In this document: piece after piece, positions 16,970 to 24,765 of the stretch
How the letters are laid out: each line of letters starts with the position of its first letter
How positions within the stretch are numbered: position 1 is the stretch's first letter
Assembly: GCF_000745185.1 (NCBI RefSeq)
Contig: NZ_JQNJ01000001.1
Location: 3,268,501-3,332,500 of the forward strand
DNA: 64,000 nucleotides
Reading direction: 5' to 3'
From: Muricauda sp. MAR_2010_75
GTDB lineage: Bacteria > Bacteroidota > Bacteroidia > Flavobacteriales > Flavobacteriaceae
Made by a program: the position numbers and the translations under genes
Notes under the pieces: model-generated
Told to the model about the DNA's origin: nothing
Databases searched by the model: none
Seen by the model: only the letters and a program-made list of their open reading frames with translations

Positions 16970-17579
16970 ACAATAATATTTGTTTTATTTATATGTTTAG
17001 TCCACTGTATTTTATACCATGTTTTTCTCCCAAATGGCCTGTATAAATAACTTCATGACCTACTTATAAACGATGTATCATTCAAAATAATCAATATTGC
17101 TGAAGGAGAATTTGAATTTATCAATGAGGTGGGATTAATATGATGATTAAATTTTTGCTATATGCTGTTTGTTAAAAGATTATCGCATCCAAAATTTATA
17201 AAAAATATAAATACTAAACTCATAATCGGTTTAAATCCTCCTGGTTGAAAACGGATTTCATATCGTCAAAATTCACAAGTGTATCGTTTGCATGATACTA
17301 ACATTCAAATATATTATTAGTAATCATGAAATTTTCTATTGTCACTTAAGAATTAAAAGCCCATTCTTCCGTGGGCTTTTAATTTTCGAAAGAAACTGTA
17401 ACACCTATAGAATGTTGGGTGCTGTAAATACTTTCGGCAATGCGTTTTATTCCTGATATTTTTCAAATTTAATGTTTATCTGAAATACAGTTTTTTGAGT
17501 ATATGGTAACAATTCCTCAAAAATATTTCCTGCAATTATCAGGCCGTTGCTAAGGAATTTACCATACAATAATACAACT
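16970..17579. other. Intergenic region between two divergent genes
   Basis: About 610 bases with no convincing gene. It is AT-rich with many stop codons on both strands. The only clear structure is the perfect 12-bp inverted repeat listed separately at 17,352-17,383. Promoters for the CPBP gene (leftward) and the SDR gene (rightward) must lie here but I could not single out convincing boxes. Confidence 0.6.
17352..17383. terminator. Terminator-like perfect hairpin between divergent genes
   Basis: Arms ATTAAAAGCCCA and TGGGCTTTTAAT are perfectly complementary over 12 bp with an 8-base loop. The A-run and T-run edges make it look like a bidirectional intrinsic terminator. It lies between two genes that diverge, where no transcript is expected to end. 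It may therefore be a leader attenuator for the SDR gene or the trace of a lost gene. Confidence 0.65.
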
Positions 17580-18353
17580 ATGAACAGAAAATCAACTAGA
17601 AGGTTGGAGGGGAAGGTAGCTATAATTACAGGAGCTGCTGGAGGTCTGGGAGCAGCCGAAGCCAAAATGTTCGCACGGGAAGGGGCTAAAGTACTGATTA
17701 CCGATATACAGGAAGAACCTTTAAGTCAAGTTGCCTCTGAAATAAGTAAAGCAGGAGGTGTGGTTATCTTTATTTTCCATGATGTCAGTTCTGAAGTGAG
17801 TTGGGAGAGAGTAATTAAGAAAGCCGTAGATAGTTATGGCCGAATAGATGTTTTAGTGAACAATGCCGGGATACTGGGAAATATTATGTCACCATTTGAG
17901 AATAGAACAATTGAAGAATTCAATAAAGTAATAGGCGTGAATCTTTTAGGTCAATTCATTGGGATAAAGTCAGTTGTTCCATTTATGCGTAAAGTTGGGG
18001 GAGGTTCAATTATCAATATTTCGTCTGTGGGGGGGATAACAGGAACTTCTAATGGTACTGCTTATACGGCATCGAAGGGCGGATCAAGAATATTTACCAA
18101 AGGGGCAGCGGTTGAATTGGCTAGAGATAACATTCGGGTGAACTCCGTTCATCCAGGATATGTAGTTACCCCCATGACTAAGAATATGGAGAGGGCCCAA
18201 GTATTTGCAAAGGCAGCTGTCGTATTCACCCCAATGGGCAGAGGTGCAGAATATGATGAAATTGCATATGGGATTCTCTTTCTTGCCTCAGATGAATCTT
18301 CTTTCATGACAGGGACTGAACTTGTTATAGACGGCGGACTTACAGCACTCTGA
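17580..18353 (+). CDS. Short-chain dehydrogenase/reductase (classical SDR)
   Basis: A 257-residue protein from ATG 17,580, which gives the standard SDR N-terminus (the longer in-frame TTG start adds 11 residues). It has the cofactor motif TGAAGGLG, DVLVNNAGILG, and the catalytic Ser in NISSVGG with YTASKGG, and it ends GTELVIDGGLTAL. The acidic residue at the end of the second strand (ITDIQ) suggests NAD rather than NADP. The pattern resembles glucose 1-dehydrogenase/cyclopentanol dehydrogenase-type enzymes of about 250 residues. It stands alone between gaps, so the substrate is unknown. Confidence 0.85.
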   Translation: MNRKSTRRLEGKVAIITGAAGGLGAAEAKMFAREGAKVLITDIQEEPLSQVASEISKAGGVVIFIFHDVSSEVSWERVIKKAVDSYGRIDVLVNNAGILGNIMSPFENRTIEEFNKVIGVNLLGQFIGIKSVVPFMRKVGGGSIINISSVGGITGTSNGTAYTASKGGSRIFTKGAAVELARDNIRVNSVHPGYVVTPMTKNMERAQVFAKAAVVFTPMGRGAEYDEIAYGILFLASDESSFMTGTELVIDGGLTAL

Positions 18354-18909
18354 ATCATTTATGAGTCGAACTATTTGATTCGTTGATATCATTTGAAACC
18401 TGCAAATAGCCAGTAGCTGATCTTGAGTAGCTTCCAATATCCTAATGAGACCAACCTGATTATAAAACAAAATATAGGTCATTATGAGACAAGATACATA
18501 TTGCTGTTTTAATTATTCATTTTGTTTTCAAATTCTTCTATTGATTTAAAGTCTAATGTATCTTCTGGTTTTGATGGTATACCCACTCGACCCTCAAGGC
18601 ACCTTCCAAGAGAGCATTATTGTATTGGCTGTATTCAGGGATTTGGCCATCGACTATCCAATAGACTTTCAGTATGATTACCATTAAATGCACTCAGCCT
18701 TCCCAATCTTTATGTAAGTGATGTCTGAGATTCAGACTTGATTCTTCTTTGCTACCGTAAAGTCACGATTCGATATATTGTACATTATCTAATAGTTGTG
18801 CCTATGGTTCGTTGAAACCCTAAACTTTTCTTATGGAAACAAGCGTATTGCTTTAAAGTTCCAAAAAAGTAGAGATTTGTTTTATGCACTATAAATATCA
18901 AGGTATGGT
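18354..18909. other. Intergenic region left of the mobilization genes
   Basis: About 556 bases without an intact gene. It contains a stretch on the minus strand that reads like decayed coding sequence (listed separately). I looked here for a copy of the tRNA-derived attachment repeat seen at 28,152 and 37,167 and found none, so the left boundary of the neighbouring element is not marked by that repeat here. Confidence 0.5.
18513..18684 (-). pseudogene. Possible decayed coding remnant (unknown family)
   Basis: On the minus strand an ATG at 18,684 opens a 43-codon frame with protein-like content (VYWIVDGQIPEYSQYNNALL, then EGALRVEWVYHQNQ). A neighbouring frame continues with KPEDTLDFKSIEEFENKMNN and a stop at 18,513. 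One frameshift would join them into a single C-terminal segment. Upstream on the same strand another frame gives SLNLRHHLHKDWEG before a stop. This pattern suggests a gene broken by frameshifts, but the stretch is short and could be chance. I recognise no family. Confidence 0.3.
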
Positions 18910-21210
18910 TTAGAACGAAATTTCCTTGCCCTTATGTTTTGACCAATCGGTCAGCTCGTCCCTGAACCCGTTAAATACCTCCTCGTGGTCTCCATCTCTA
19001 TCGACCAACAAGGAACCAATGGAATAGACACCTTTTTTGAGCAAACGGTTCTGTTGGATACTGGTTTTTCTTTCCATGGCCCTATGCACGGTTTGTCGGA
19101 GTCCCTTGTCCATGTGGTGCTGTACGATATTACCGTGTAGGTTCGGGTACACCTTTTCTGCTGTCAACATAAATGCAACCCTATCGTACAATCCCAATTC
19201 CATCAAGTGGCCTGTCCAAAGGTTTTTGAAATGGTTCCTTCCGTTCTTTTCCAAATCATTGATAACGGCTTGCTGTTCCCTAAAAATTTCGGCTAGTTTT
19301 AGAGTGGAGCTCAAATAAAGATTTGTTCTTTTGGGCAATACATAACTTGATGCTTTGTCCGTATAAATGGACTTGATCTCGAGCGCATTTTCCCCCTTTA
19401 CAAAATAGAAACCTTTGGCATTAAAAAAGGAGATATAATCCTTGGCGGATCTCTCGAAAGGGGCATGCATCCGTTCGGCATGCTCTAGATATGAACCCAG
19501 TGCAGTATGTTCGTATCGTTGTCTGTAAACGGGATGCATCCGTTCAAAAAGCTTCGGAAAGACCATGGGCAGAAAAAAAGCAGTTGCAGTCAACTTGGAA
19601 CCATTATCGGAATTTTGTGCCGTCAACATTTCCAACAGCAAATGGTTCTGCCGGACAAAACCTGTCGATACATATTCCTCCATGTCCTTGGGGGAGGGTA
19701 GGTTTCCCAAAGCTATAGGAATCGAATGTTTGCTGGAGTCCGCGAAGTACAATCGATCATCACGGTATTCCACTCCCAATGCTTGGAACAAATACCGAAC
19801 GCTTCCCCCTTTGACCCCTACATCGAAAATACCCTTTTCCAATATATCGCCAATAAGCCTGAACTTGCCTTCGAGGGTTTCCCTTTCCTTTTTTGTTTCC
19901 AGTCCGACCAATCTGTCTCTAACAATTGGGAACATATTTTGAACCGCTTTCCTGAACAGTACCTTTTGATTGTTTGGAAGGTATCGCTCCAAGAATCGGT
20001 ACTTTTCCAATGTGATCAGATCTTGAAGAACATCCCGCAGGTTTTTGGTCTCCATATGCTCCGAAAACAATCCTGTTCGTTTTTTGGTTTTCAAATACGA
20101 TGCGTAAAAAGCCTCCTTTATCAGTTTTTGGATTTCCAGTCTGAACTGCTTACTTTCGATATCCATCTCAGTGGGGGAATCGCCCTTGCCAAAAATGTCC
20201 AAACGGTTCCGCATCTTGATATGTTTACCTAGTTCAGCTTCTTGAAACACATATCCCGATTTGTCATAAATCGTATATCCTTGAACAATATCCCCTTTCC
20301 TGTCCAGTCTTATATCGATGCCCTGGTACACCTTGAGCACATCGGCCAGTTCATTCGGCCGAATGGTCTTGAAAAGGGCATAGGTGGTCTCTACCTGTTT
20401 TGACAGGCGTTTCCGGTGCATGGGCAACAACTTGGAACTGGAATTGATATTGAAGACCTTCTGAAGTTTTGGGCCGCTCAAGTTTCTATGTACTGTGGAA
20501 CCGTTAATGAACCTTGTCCTGTATCCGTTTTGGTTGTCCAGTCCATATGAGACCCCTATCCTTCCTGTTTCGTTCTTCGTCAGTTTTAACTCGATGTGAT
20601 AGGGCCTGACCAATCTGGCCAGTTCTTCAAAACCCCGGACCTTGTGCTTTTGAAGGATACTGTTGAGCACATCCTGTAAATAGAATTTTGTTCCCTGTGC
20701 ATGGTCCATGTCGGACTGTAATTGGGGCAATCTATAAAGGGGAAGTTCCCTTTGTTCTTTTTTCTCCGGAGAAGGGGATAGGCCATACTTTTTTTCAAGA
20801 TGGCGTTGGGTGGCCATGTTCCTTCGATGGCTGTTGAAGATCCCGATGACCTTTCCCGCTTCGTCCACATTGGTAGTCACGATATGGACATGCTCGTGCT
20901 TGGTGTCGTTGTGCCTGACCACTACATAGGGTTGTTCCCCATAGCCCATTTGTTCCATATATTCCTCCGATAACTCATGGAAGGCTTTGTCATCAAGATG
21001 TTCGCAATGGGGAAGGTTCAAGGTGATGTGGGCATAGCGGTTTTTGGTGGCATTGCGCTGCCCTTGAAAATGGAGTACGTTCCCGAAGAATCTTTGTGAT
21101 ATGTCCTGAGAATACATATTCCCATAACCAAGGATACTCACCCCTTTCTTGCCGAACACATAGTTCAAAATTCCTTGGCAGTTTTCCCGGTATAGTATCC
21201 TCCCTATCAT
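18910..21210 (-). CDS. Relaxase/mobilization nuclease (MobB/MobP-like)
   Basis: A 766-residue protein. The N-terminal 250 residues are the relaxase domain: YRENCQGILNYVFGKKG near the start (candidate nicking Tyr) and RHNDTKHEHVHIVTTNVD at about residues 98-115, with the HxHxH metal-binding cluster. The remaining roughly 500 residues have no motif I recognise but are continuous and free of stops, which fits large Bacteroidota relaxases. It nicks oriT and leads the strand into a recipient through a helper's mating channel. It starts 2 bp from the stop of the MobC-like gene, so the two are co-transcribed. Confidence 0.85.
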   Translation of the reverse strand: MIGRILYRENCQGILNYVFGKKGVSILGYGNMYSQDISQRFFGNVLHFQGQRNATKNRYAHITLNLPHCEHLDDKAFHELSEEYMEQMGYGEQPYVVVRHNDTKHEHVHIVTTNVDEAGKVIGIFNSHRRNMATQRHLEKKYGLSPSPEKKEQRELPLYRLPQLQSDMDHAQGTKFYLQDVLNSILQKHKVRGFEELARLVRPYHIELKLTKNETGRIGVSYGLDNQNGYRTRFINGSTVHRNLSGPKLQKVFNINSSSKLLPMHRKRLSKQVETTYALFKTIRPNELADVLKVYQGIDIRLDRKGDIVQGYTIYDKSGYVFQEAELGKHIKMRNRLDIFGKGDSPTEMDIESKQFRLEIQKLIKEAFYASYLKTKKRTGLFSEHMETKNLRDVLQDLITLEKYRFLERYLPNNQKVLFRKAVQNMFPIVRDRLVGLETKKERETLEGKFRLIGDILEKGIFDVGVKGGSVRYLFQALGVEYRDDRLYFADSSKHSIPIALGNLPSPKDMEEYVSTGFVRQNHLLLEMLTAQNSDNGSKLTATAFFLPMVFPKLFERMHPVYRQRYEHTALGSYLEHAERMHAPFERSAKDYISFFNAKGFYFVKGENALEIKSIYTDKASSYVLPKRTNLYLSSTLKLAEIFREQQAVINDLEKNGRNHFKNLWTGHLMELGLYDRVAFMLTAEKVYPNLHGNIVQHHMDKGLRQTVHRAMERKTSIQQNRLLKKGVYSIGSLLVDRDGDHEEVFNGFRDELTDWSKHKGKEISF

Positions 21211-21211
21211 C

Positions 21212-21592
21212 CTATTTGTTTTCTCCTACAATCTCAATGAGTGAACACAGGAGTTCATTGGTCTTCCCAATTTCGTTTTCCAGAGAGGTGTTAGGACTTC
21301 TCAAATTTTTATGATGTGCCAGTTTTACCAATTGGTTGATGTTGTTCCCTATCCTGTTCAAATGGTAGGAAATATTCGAGGTGTTCGGGAGCTTGTCCTT
21401 TTCCTCCAGTTGGCCGTTCAGGACCAACCTTCTCAACAATGGACTTATGGTTCCCCGTTGAGAAATGTCCAGATGGTAGGATTCGCAGATCGATCTCAAT
21501 TTTTCATATTCCCTGTCGTTGAAACGCAGCATTACGTTATGGTTCCGCTTCCTGTTTCCCAAACGTTTCCGGCCCTTTTTCCTTTGTTCCAT
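21212..21592 (-). CDS. MobC-like mobilization accessory protein
   Basis: A 126-residue basic protein. The N-terminus is rich in Lys and Arg (RKKGRKRLGNRKRNHNVMLR), followed by a ribbon-helix-helix-like segment and then NISYHLNRIGNNINQLVKLA, the typical MobC/relaxosome motif 'L..IGNNINQ....A'. Such proteins bind oriT and help the relaxase open the DNA. It directly precedes the relaxase gene, and the GC-rich hairpin about 275 bp upstream is a candidate oriT. Confidence 0.85.
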   Translation of the reverse strand: MEQRKKGRKRLGNRKRNHNVMLRFNDREYEKLRSICESYHLDISQRGTISPLLRRLVLNGQLEEKDKLPNTSNISYHLNRIGNNINQLVKLAHHKNLRSPNTSLENEIGKTNELLCSLIEIVGENK

Positions 21593-22254
21593 TTTAGCTG
21601 TTTTTTTAGCGGGAACACTTCGATAGAAGTAGACAATTCTGAGTTACTTAGAATACAACTTGCAATCCGTTCCACGGATAAATATAAGTTATTGATTTTG
21701 AATATAATCAATTAAATATCAATATTTTAACTAGTAAAATCATATTGATTCATATGGAACCAAATGAGTACAATAAGCATTTTTAAATGTTCCGATATGG
21801 GAATTGTATAACCACAAAAAGGAAAGGAAAAGTGTGTCTGTTTTTGTGGGTAGGGAGATAAAAGAGCAAGCGGCAAAAGGCCGCTTGTGCTTTTGGGCGC
21901 GCTGAGGATGTCGGGCGGCTTCCGCAGGGGCTTGGGTTTTATTTTGAAAATCTTTTTATAAAAAGCACATTCGTTTAGGAAGGTTGTTTTAATACTCATC
22001 ACATGAGATAAAAGAAAAACTTGCCTATTTTAGTATGAAGAAGGAAAAGACTTATGAAATGGATAGGATAAAGGCTGTTTATAGAAGGAAATCCTATTGA
22101 AAAAGCTGATAGAACAAATGGGAAAGAGCTATGACATGTTCAATTTCGACACTCAGAATCAAAGACAGCATAACTCGGAAGATTTATACTGGTTTGCAGC
22201 AATTTTAAATGTTGGGGTCAGCTATTAGTAGAACAAAAAGAAAAGAAGTAGGCT
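21593..22254. other. Intergenic region with candidate oriT and a small ORF remnant
   Basis: About 660 bases between the divergent mob and TIR operons. A GC-rich island with a hairpin (21,867-21,887) stands out in otherwise AT-rich sequence. A 36-codon frame at 22,118-22,228 (+) reads MGKSYDMFNFDTQNQRQHNS, then EDLYWFAAILNVGVSY; it looks protein-like but is too short to assign and may be the tail of a lost gene. The other open frames here are not convincing. Confidence 0.4.
21867..21887. other. Candidate oriT hairpin upstream of mob genes
   Basis: Arms CAAGCGGC and GCCGCTTG (8 bp, perfect) enclose the loop AAAAG. The stretch from about 21,860 to 21,930 is markedly GC-rich compared with its surroundings. 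It lies upstream of the divergent start of the MobC-relaxase operon, where oriT is normally found in mobilizable elements. A plain terminator is less likely because no gene ends here, although a short T-run (TTTT) follows. Confidence 0.4.
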
Positions 22255-23427
22255 ATGAACTATAAATACCAACTAATCATGTTAGGTTCAGATGTCAAGG
22301 AAAAACAAGAATTATTGAGTCAAATTGATATTGAACTCAAAAACCTAAATCTACCTAAAGAGTTCATTAAAGTCATTCCAGCATCTTCCTTGGAGACAGA
22401 ATATAAAGGAAATCAACCTGCATTTGCTCTTTATTTTGGGGATGTAAATGGTGACTTTAAGGATTTAGATGCAATACAAAATCTTTTAAAAGATGGAACA
22501 ATGGTACTTCCAATCTTTTATAATGATTTTCGTGCGGATATTCCTATCATTCTGTCAAATCAAAATGGAATTCAATACAGTAATAATGAAGTAAATCGAA
22601 TTGCCAATATTGTGTTGGAAGCTTTTGAATTACTACGTAGTACAAGAAAGGTCTTTATTAGTTATAGAAGAACAGAATCTACTTCCATAGCTATTCAGCT
22701 TTATGAGGCGTTAGAGAGTAATAATTTTGATGTATTTCTTGACACTCATTCAATTCAAAAAGGTGAACCTTTTCAAGAAGAGCTGTGGCATCGAATGACA
22801 GATTGTGATGTAATTGTGTTATTGAACACTCCAGGGTTTCTTGAAAGCCATTGGTGTAAAGAAGAATTTGCAGAAGCTGGTGCAAAGCAAATTGGAATTG
22901 TTCAATTGGTATGGCCAAATCATCAAATCAAAGATATTGATAGTTCCTCTCATATAAGTTATCCAATTCAGTTAAAAACAGATAATTTCATTGATGGGGT
23001 TTATGATAATAAAGGTAGATTTATTCAGACATTTGTGGAGAATGTCCTTCAGGAAGTGGAATCTGTTCGTGCAAGGAATTTGGCAGCAAGACAAGACAAC
23101 TTAATAACAGAGTTCAGGAATATTGCTGAGAAAAACAATAGGATGGTGACCGTTCAACCAGAAAAGATTCTAACCGAAAATAGACCCAACGGAGAACACA
23201 TTATATACATACCTACTATTGGCATTCCCCAATCTACAAGCTGTCAATCCGCTGAAATTAAAAAAGAGTTGATGGGTTATGACGAGGTTTCTATTCGATT
23301 GATCTATGACGATTTAAGAATACGAGATAGGTGGTTAAAACATTTGGATTGGTTAAACGACAATTTTAAAAAGGATATAAAGACATTGAAAAAACAAGAT
23401 TTCGAGTCATGGCTACAAAAAGCATAA
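22255..23427 (+). CDS. TIR-domain protein with an extra N-terminal domain (putative defence effector)
   Basis: A 390-residue protein. Residues about 130-260 form a TIR domain: KVFISYRRTESTSIAIQLYE, then FDVFLDTHSIQKGEPFQEEL, then LNTPGFLESHWCKEEFAEA. The last motif (WCxxE) carries the Glu that cleaves NAD in catalytic TIRs. Residues 1-125 form a separate domain (ALYFGDVNGDFKDLDAIQNL, then GTMVLPIFYND) that I do not recognise, and the C-terminal 110 residues are mostly helical. The gene overlaps the SLOG gene by 19 bp and is first in a three-gene operon. An NADase or signalling role is inferred from the TIR family. Confidence 0.8.
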   Translation: MNYKYQLIMLGSDVKEKQELLSQIDIELKNLNLPKEFIKVIPASSLETEYKGNQPAFALYFGDVNGDFKDLDAIQNLLKDGTMVLPIFYNDFRADIPIILSNQNGIQYSNNEVNRIANIVLEAFELLRSTRKVFISYRRTESTSIAIQLYEALESNNFDVFLDTHSIQKGEPFQEELWHRMTDCDVIVLLNTPGFLESHWCKEEFAEAGAKQIGIVQLVWPNHQIKDIDSSSHISYPIQLKTDNFIDGVYDNKGRFIQTFVENVLQEVESVRARNLAARQDNLITEFRNIAEKNNRMVTVQPEKILTENRPNGEHIIYIPTIGIPQSTSCQSAEIKKELMGYDEVSIRLIYDDLRIRDRWLKHLDWLNDNFKKDIKTLKKQDFESWLQKA

Positions 23428-24005
23428 AAAATATTTTTCTATCCGCAAGTATTCCGTTACCAAACAGAGATGCAAAATATATTGACACAGCAGACATTAT
23501 TGCAATTAGAGATGCAGTTATTGCATTAACAACAGTAGTATTACCATATCATCGGATTATCTGGGGAGGTCATCCTTCCATAACTCCTTTAATCTATTAC
23601 GTTATGGAAAAACTGGATTTGAATATCCAAGAACACGTCAAATTGTATCAGTCTTTATGGTTTGAAGAAAGGTTCCCGGAAGATAATAACAAGTTTGAAA
23701 ACATAGTTTTCACTGAAAGACAAAGTGACATTCCTTCAAGTATTAAGCTTATGAGAGAAAGAATGTTTTCAGAAAATGAGTTTTCTGCTGCCGTTTTTAT
23801 TGGTGGAATGAATGGAATTGAAGATGAATACAGGATGTTCATAGAATACCACCCCAATGTTTTATTAATACCAGTTGCAAGTACTGGAGCTGCAACCAAA
23901 ATTGTTTATGACACTCTGGTTCCTGAAAATCTCAAAAACCCAAGGTTTGAAAAGGATTATGGATATATGTCTTTGTTCCAAAAGTTTATAATGGATAAAA
24001 TTTAA
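23409..24005 (+). CDS. SLOG-domain protein (putative nucleotide-signal sensor)
   Basis: A 198-residue single-domain protein. Rossmann-like motifs of the SLOG/LOG superfamily are visible: RIIWGGHPSITPLIYYVMEK (about residues 47-66) and AAVFIGGMNGIEDEYRMFIE (about residues 135-154), then VLLIPVASTGAATK. In Thoeris, the SLOG domain of ThsA binds the cyclic ADP-ribose-like messenger made by a TIR protein. Here the SLOG domain is a free-standing gene between two TIR genes, overlapping the first and 4 bp from the second. The sensing role is inferred from this arrangement. Confidence 0.7.
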   Translation: MATKSIKNIFLSASIPLPNRDAKYIDTADIIAIRDAVIALTTVVLPYHRIIWGGHPSITPLIYYVMEKLDLNIQEHVKLYQSLWFEERFPEDNNKFENIVFTERQSDIPSSIKLMRERMFSENEFSAAVFIGGMNGIEDEYRMFIEYHPNVLLIPVASTGAATKIVYDTLVPENLKNPRFEKDYGYMSLFQKFIMDKI

Positions 24006-24009
24006 AAAT

Positions 24010-24711
24010 ATGGCAAAAAAAGTATTCGTTTCCTATAAGTACAAAGACGAAAAAGTTGCAAAAATTCAAGATTTCTATTACGAGGAGGTCGACGGAGTAA
24101 TGAAGTTCAATTATAGAAAAACGAGAGTTCGTGATTATGTTGATAGAATACAAGAGAAAATTGGAGCAGATAACATTAATCTTGGCGAAAAAGATGGAGA
24201 GAGCCTTGAAGACTTTTCCAATCAACAAATAGAATCGGCATTAAAGAAAAGAATTCGACAATGTAGTATTACAATTGTCCTCATATCCAAAGGAATGAAA
24301 ACCATGGAGTCTGAAAAAGAACAATGGATTCCGTGGGAAATATCATACTCTTTAAGGGTTGTGCCAACAGGCGGAAACACAAAACAAAGAAATGCAATAT
24401 TAGGGGTTGTACTTCCAGATGAAAATGGAAATTATGATTGGTACTATACATCAAATCCTTATTGCAATAGTATAACTCATCACACAGGCCAATTATTCAA
24501 AATTCTAAAGGATAATATGTTCAACATTCTTGAAAAGGAGTTTAGGGAATGCAATGGATCAAAAATTCACATTAAAGATGAGCCTTCGTTCATTAAAACC
24601 GTGAAATGGGGTGTTTTTATGAACGGTAATTCTTATGGCTACTACCTTGATAAGGCAATTGAGATAAAGGAGGATGAAAGCTCATATGATATTCATATTA
24701 ACTTAGACTAA
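24010..24711 (+). CDS. ThsB-type TIR-like protein (DUF1863/Thoeris ThsB family)
   Basis: A 233-residue protein. The N-terminus KKVFVSYKYKDEKVAKIQDF, then SLEDFSNQQIESALKKRIRQ, then SITIVLISKGMKT and EQWIPWEISYSLR, matches the ThsB_TIR (DUF1863) family. Members of this family sense phage infection and produce a cyclic ADP-ribose isomer in Thoeris. The Glu of the last motif is the expected catalytic residue. It follows the SLOG gene by 4 bp and ends 54 bp before the AlbA_2 gene. The defence role is inferred from family and context. Confidence 0.8.
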   Translation: MAKKVFVSYKYKDEKVAKIQDFYYEEVDGVMKFNYRKTRVRDYVDRIQEKIGADNINLGEKDGESLEDFSNQQIESALKKRIRQCSITIVLISKGMKTMESEKEQWIPWEISYSLRVVPTGGNTKQRNAILGVVLPDENGNYDWYYTSNPYCNSITHHTGQLFKILKDNMFNILEKEFRECNGSKIHIKDEPSFIKTVKWGVFMNGNSYGYYLDKAIEIKEDESSYDIHINLD

Positions 24712-24765
24712 TTTCCTTTTGGGTATAAAGAAACTTAAATTAAAGAAGTTAATATTGGAATAAGA

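Noticed and set aside
21727..22002. A 91-codon open frame on the minus strand upstream of the mob genes
   Set aside because: It runs through the GC-rich hairpin and has an unusual composition rich in Pro, Lys and Phe with no domain. It is better explained as a chance frame over the candidate oriT region.
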